From assembly GCA_000231825.2 (NCBI GenBank), contig JH720317.1, forward strand, positions 908,407 through 972,406: DNA of 64,000 nt, in the 5' to 3' direction. Source of the stretch: Tetrahymena elliotti 4EA. Taxonomy: Eukaryota > Ciliophora > Oligohymenophorea > Hymenostomatida > Tetrahymenidae. The notes under the pieces were generated by a model, which saw only the letters and a list, made by a program, of their open reading frames with translations, did no database searches and was not told the DNA's origin. Within the stretch, counting starts at the first letter, position 1, and every line of letters begins with the position of its first letter. The position numbers were made by a program, and so were the translations under genes. Shown one piece after another: positions 58,759-64,000 of this stretch.

Positions 58759-61700
58759 ATGGCAGCAAAAAGTACTTATTAAGCAGCATATAGTTAAGGT
58801 GATTAGAATTAACATACCTTACATACTTAACCTGACTATGGCTAGTAATTCTTTATCTCATTCCTTTTTATTCAAGCATTTTTTATTTCTGAAGACTAAT
58901 TCTTATCACTTTGACACTATATTTGCATTAACAATCTTAAAACAATTTTTACTTTAGGAACTTTTTTTAATGATTTATTCTTAAAATATTTTAGAGATTA
59001 CTATGGATAATATACATATCACCCTTCATTGTAAGGTACTAATAAATCAGGCAGACCATCATGTAAAAATATTAAAATATTTAGAGTTTTAGAGGCATTA
59101 ATTTGAATATTAGAAACATAGATTCTTATCCTATTTTAGTTTCTTATATACTTTTAAAAATAATCCAGCAACAGGAGGTCCTAGAAATATTTACACCAAC
59201 CCAAAGCTTTAAAGGTTGGTTGAACCCTCTTTGTTTTAAGTTCCATCTTCCATTTTGTAGGGTAATTTATAGGATAAAAGACATCTCGTAAATAATAATA
59301 AAAAATAAATAGGAGATCCTTATAAAGATCCATACAGAACTAAATAGATTACAGATTAGCAAAGAATAGCGAGTATTCCCCATGGACACCCTTTTAAGCC
59401 AACAGATGTCAAAAAGACTATGTAAATAATTTAGAAATAAGTTTCATTTGAGTAAAATTCATTATATTTTTTTAATTTTAGGGTTGGAGGTTTATATGAA
59501 CATATGAAAGATTTTGATGACAAAACATACAGAACTCGTGATGAAAATGGTAGAAAATCAATATTTATTCATTAATTATCTTAATAAAATATAAATAAAG
59601 CAATGAAATAAAATAGAAAGTTATTAAAATGCTGTTTTAGCCATTCAAATATGATAAAAGAATATTTATTTTATTCAAAATAATAGCTTTTTTATAACTC
59701 CTTACAAAATTATTTATAAAGTTTCAGATTTTAAAGCAAATTAATAAACAACAAAAACTAGCATTCACTAATTAATTATTTTGTGCAGTATTATGAATTT
59801 ATTATCTACTTTTATTGAGGCTTTCAGAAGACATATTTCATTTTAAAAAACTGATAAAATGAATTCAACAATTGAAAAAAAGCTAAATCAATTGAAAAAA
59901 TCACCAACTCTTGACCAATCATAATATCATAGAGAAATTAACAAAGCATTTGTTTTAATAAATCTATTAAAAAGTTTAAATTGTTTTTTCCATTTGACAT
60001 GCTCAAAACCATTTCATCTACGACCAAAATAAAAAGACATTTAATAGAAATGTTGATATTGGAATGGAATTTTTTTCTAATGATAAAATCATTCAAGTAA
60101 CAATTCAAAGGAAATTTATTTAAGAAGCAGATTTGAAAATCAAATTAATGTTAATGCTTTTGTTAATGAATTAAGAAATAATAAAAATTTAGTCGATTTT
60201 GAAAACAGATGTGAAATATAAAAAGAAAACTGACAAACAAAATATATTTTTGAGATTTAAATAGATTTTCTTGCAGCAATATTTTTCATTTTACATTTTC
60301 TGCTAAAATTTAATAATATTTTTAAAATGATTTTAGGAACAATAATTACAGGACCAAAAAATTTCATGACTAATCCTAATAAGAGAGGACTTGGTAACAC
60401 TACAGTCGGCCATTTGTTTAATCCTGTTACATATAGCAATGATCCTTATCATAGAGCTAAAGAAATGGATGTGGTAAATAAAACTTTTTTTGTTAGTAAT
60501 TTTTTGAGAGTGATTTTTTTATAATGAATAATTTAGTAAGAGAGATTAGAACACAAGAGTAAGGTATTAGATTTGAAGAAACCTTTCTGCAGTACTTAAC
60601 ATGGAAGAGGAATTTTTAATTCAAACAGATTTACATATGGGCTTGATAGAAATATAATAGAGGTATTAATATAATTTTGTATATAATAAATATACTCTAA
60701 AATAGTTAGATTGTTAATTAGTTAATCTGTCATCCTTTTATAAAAGATAAACAATTTTGAAATCAACAAATTTAATAGGGGGGTATAAATATCCTTACTT
60801 TAAAAAATGAATTCAAAAAAAGAGGGAAATAAAAAAAATATATTTCTTCAAATTTTTAATTTTCAGATAAACTCTTCCCCCTCCCCCTAAAATAAAATAA
60901 GAAGTTAAGAAAAGTGAAAGTTGTTGAATAAAACATGTAAAATATTTAGCTAACTTATTTAAGCTAAAGAGTTAGAAAATTGTTAATAAAAATGTTTGGT
61001 TATTAAAGAGTAGCATGGAAAGAAAATTATTAATTAAAAGAAAGAAAATTTCTAATACAGTAAAGAAAAATGTTAAATATTTTGATTAAGAGTAAGATGT
61101 TATGAAGATTAGAATAGAAATAATATTTCTAAAAACTAGAAATATCAAATTATAATTTGTATTCATTCATAGCCACATAAATCGCAAAGTTTCTATCTAT
61201 TTAGTCGTATTATGAGAAAAAATTTTCTATATGAATAAAATTAATAATTTAGCCAAGATATTTAGAGACCTTCCAGTAAGATATATGTATTAAACTAATT
61301 AATTTAATAATAGGGAAGAAAAAGAAGCTACAATTTTCCACCTGCTTATCATCCTAAGTGTTTTAAGAATGCAGATAAGCCAAAATAAGTAAATATTTAA
61401 TTGACACATTAATATATGCTCATTTATTTTTGATCCTTAATTAAATTTTTATTCTCTAACAGGGATATAACAAAACATTCTCTTAATTCCCAGAGTACAT
61501 AGCTGAAGGAGATTTACCTGAACCCTAATAAAAGAAAACAAGGCCTTCTATTACATAGGGTAACTGGAGGTAATAAACATTTTAAAATTACTGTTAATTT
61601 TTACATTTGTAACAATTTACACTTTTTTGCAATAGTTTTTGAAATGATTATTGATCAGAATAACTGATTATAAGAAAGTAGTGTAAATTTAACATTTAAT

Positions 61701-62232
61701 TGTAATATTACTAAGTAAGAGCTACTAGAAACTACCAAAAACTAATTTTTATTACAGTTATCAGATATACTCTAAAACAAAAATTTGAAAATAAATTAAA
61801 AAAATCCTCTTTTTTTAGATTCGAAAATTGTTAAACTTGGTTTTTCGTTCATTTATTTTTATTCTTTTTACTTCTAGATTAACATTATTCCATCTTCAAT
61901 TACTAAGAATAGCTTTAATTTACAAAAACTTAAATTGATTTTTGATTTGAAAAATGAATACAATTTGAGTAGCTTTTTTTCATAAATAAGAATTTATTTG
62001 CATATCATTTATTTAATACCATTTATCTAAATGCGATTTCGAAATTTATTGAAAAATCTTTTGTAAACAAATGTTAATTCTTAATTATTAAGTAGATTTA
62101 CTTACAATTTATGCTTACTTATTTATTTCTAATTATTACAGACCTAATTCTACTGGTACATTCTCAAGACCAACACCCAATATAACATCACTTTTGCTTA
62201 ACAAAAATAAAATGAGCGCCTTCAGAGTCTGA
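58759..62232 (+). CDS. CFAP96: CFAP96 (C4orf47)-like ciliary protein, 9 exons, 336 aa
   Basis: Exons 58759-58844, 58995-59062, 59169-59421, 59482-59549, 60337-60473, 60537-60662, 61314-61388, 61463-61569 and 62142-62232 join in one frame of 336 residues (human protein about 309). Matches to the family in order: IASIPHGHPFKPTDVKKT with GGLYEHM, then GPKNFMTNPNKRGLG with DPYHRAKEMD (compare GKNLYTNPGKKGTGYGY), LKKPFCSTQHGRGIF, and a C-terminal RPTPNITSLLL. The family is a cilium and centrosome/basal-body protein, probably a microtubule inner or associated protein of the axoneme. The exon 2/3 junction (acceptor at 59168) is the least sure; the rest is firm. Long introns 4 and 6 hold no other gene. 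Confidence 0.82.
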
Positions 62233-64000
62233 TAAAATAGATAACGATAGATGAAAATCTATAAAAATATTTATAGTATTACAAGAAATGTTGTGGAAGA
62301 TTTGACATAATTAACTTCAGAAAAGCATTAGCGATTTTAATATTGGTTGATGAAAAAATTTCAAAACTTGTATGAATTTTAGTATTATTTTTAATTTATA
62401 TAATTACTGGTGAATGATAGAATAATCAATCACGACTTGTAGCATTTATATATGAATTAAATTTCTATTTCCATTTTTTATCCTTTATTAAACAAACATA
62501 GACTTTCTATGATTATTAAATTTCCAAAGCAAATGAAAAGTAATCAATTTATCTTATTACTTTTATTTCATCATTTTTGAAATATTTTCTCTGAAATCTT
62601 TTCAAAATATTGCAAAAAATAAGATATGAAAGATACTTTAAATCCCTTTATGCTTATTTTATTTGAAGCTTTGAAACATTTATAGAGAAGGAAGGTTTAT
62701 TAATACTATCGCATTAGAAAATAACTGAATTATTTTCAAAAAATTTAAAGAATTTTTTTTTGATTAAATTTATAGTAGCTCTAGCTTAAATGATAGAGTA
62801 ATTAATAAAATAAAAACTGAGGGTTTTTGTTTTGAAATTATTTGCTTTGTTCTATTCTAAGAAAAAGAGACTAAAAAATTTAAAATTTAATTTTCATCAA
62901 ACAGAATTTGAATATGAGTTAAATGTTTGTTTATGTTTTTTTTTATTTATTTTCAGGCTAAAATTTAAATTAGAGATCGAAAATAAACCAAATTAGATGA
63001 AATAGAATAAATAAGAAAGGGTGAAAAAGAATAATAGAATAGAATGTTTTTTTTGACTGAAAAATCTATAATTTAAAATAATTATCATTTAGTTAAGAAC
63101 AGGAAATGGAAATGTAAGGGTGAGAATTAAAGATGTAGAAAGTTAAGATACATTTTATCTTTTCTAAATCAAATTTAAGTTTGTGGAGTAAATTGAAGCA
63201 ATTATTTTTTATTCAAAATTTAATTTTTAATTAGTTATCGGTAATTAATAGATTCACCATTTATTTACATTATTTACAAACCAACTAATGCTTATTTTAA
63301 TTTCCTAAAAAGATACTTCATACTATAATTGACTGATGAAATATTTATTGCATTAACCATATACATAATACATTCGTACTTAGCCCATCTTAATTTGTTT
63401 GTTAGAAATTAATTTTTTTTTTTAAGCCACCAAGTTATGTCAAAATTGTTTTCGGTAAAATAACTATGACTTATTTAATCTTTATTGATAAACTCAGTTA
63501 GTTTAGAGTCTGAACTTATCTATAAATAGAAATTTAAAGAGTTACTGAATTTCTTTAAATATTTTATGCTTTGTGTGTCTGAAAATATATCTTAATGAAA
63601 TATGTTGATAGTTTTATGAAATAAATACAATATTTTTTCATTTTTAGGAGATAAATCATAAATATTTTCAATTAAAAAATATCAAGCTAATTTGTAATAA
63701 AAATGCTTGGATAATCAGGGAGATAGAATTAAATTAAGTTGAAATAGAATCAAATATTTAAAGTTGAATAAAAAATAGATAAATAGTATTTGGCTAATGT
63801 AAATTTATTTATTTTTTTAGTAAAAAAAAGACAAAAAAAGCGCCATGTCTAATTATAAAAACAGTCGATTTGTAGTTTCAATTTTTTAATTTTACATTCC
63901 AAATATGATAAATGATGCACTAAAAATGATGCAATAAAAGTAAATTTAAAAATAATAAAAATTTTTTTTCAAAATCAAAATCTGGATTCGGTGCAAATTT
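62233..64000. other. Intergenic to the window edge, no gene recognised
   Basis: AT-rich sequence. No coding frame with a motif was found, and a gene crossing the right edge cannot be ruled out. Confidence 0.5.

Noticed and set aside
60257..60524. Overlapping ORFs on both strands
   Set aside because: The minus one is a shadow; the plus one is exon 5 of the CFAP96-like gene read past its splice sites.

Overview
The window is about 80% A+T and must be read with the ciliate nuclear code: TAA and TAG encode Gln and TGA is the only stop. Long frames full of in-frame TAA/TAG, ending in TGA, carry recognisable domains (RNase T2, phospholipid scramblase, TMEM63/OSCA, CFAP96). Introns are short and AT-rich (usually GTAAAA or GTAAGT to AG). 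This points to a Tetrahymena-like oligohymenophorean. Whether the DNA is germline or somatic cannot be decided here, but decayed Tc1/mariner pieces and tandem duplications suggest a fast-evolving chromosome region. Standard-code ORFs hide nearly every gene.

Layout. 1-14.2 kb: four copies of a roughly 3 kb repeat, each beginning with a minus-strand gene for a small secreted 8-cysteine prepropeptide (one cut by the window edge, two intact, one broken) and followed by decayed leucine-rich-repeat (LRR) exons. A 508-residue polytopic membrane protein (7308-8834), flanked by direct repeats, sits between copies B and C. 14.5-18.2 kb: an intact 362-residue gene of unknown function and an RNase T2. 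21.7-29.9 kb: a duplicated block with two phospholipid scramblases (the first frameshifted) around a broken PAS-domain membrane-protein gene. 30.4-37.1 kb: two complete LRR genes in which each 30-residue repeat is one 90-nt exon, with a small secreted-protein gene between them. 39.0-40.1 kb: a third scramblase, intact. 42.0-46.5 kb: a minus-strand LRR exon array, good at its 5' end and decayed at its 3' end. 48.0-50.5 kb: a TMEM63/OSCA/CSC1 mechanosensitive channel. 51.7-52.7 kb: a decayed Tc1/mariner element. 53.2-55.7 kb: a 690-residue ciliate transmembrane protein with four exons. 57.8-58.2 kb: the 3' end of a fourth LRR gene. 58.8-62.2 kb: a nine-exon CFAP96 (C4orf47)-like ciliary gene. 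The rest is AT-rich intergenic DNA.

The genes do not form one pathway. Conserved single genes (TMEM63, CFAP96, RNase T2) lie among lineage-specific families expanding by tandem duplication of whole genes (prepropeptides, scramblases) or single exons (LRR). The two systems most worth following are the prepropeptide family, whose layout resembles ciliate pheromone precursors, and the 90-nt LRR exon arrays, where every internal intron is phase 2, so exons can be gained, lost, skipped or fused without breaking the frame.
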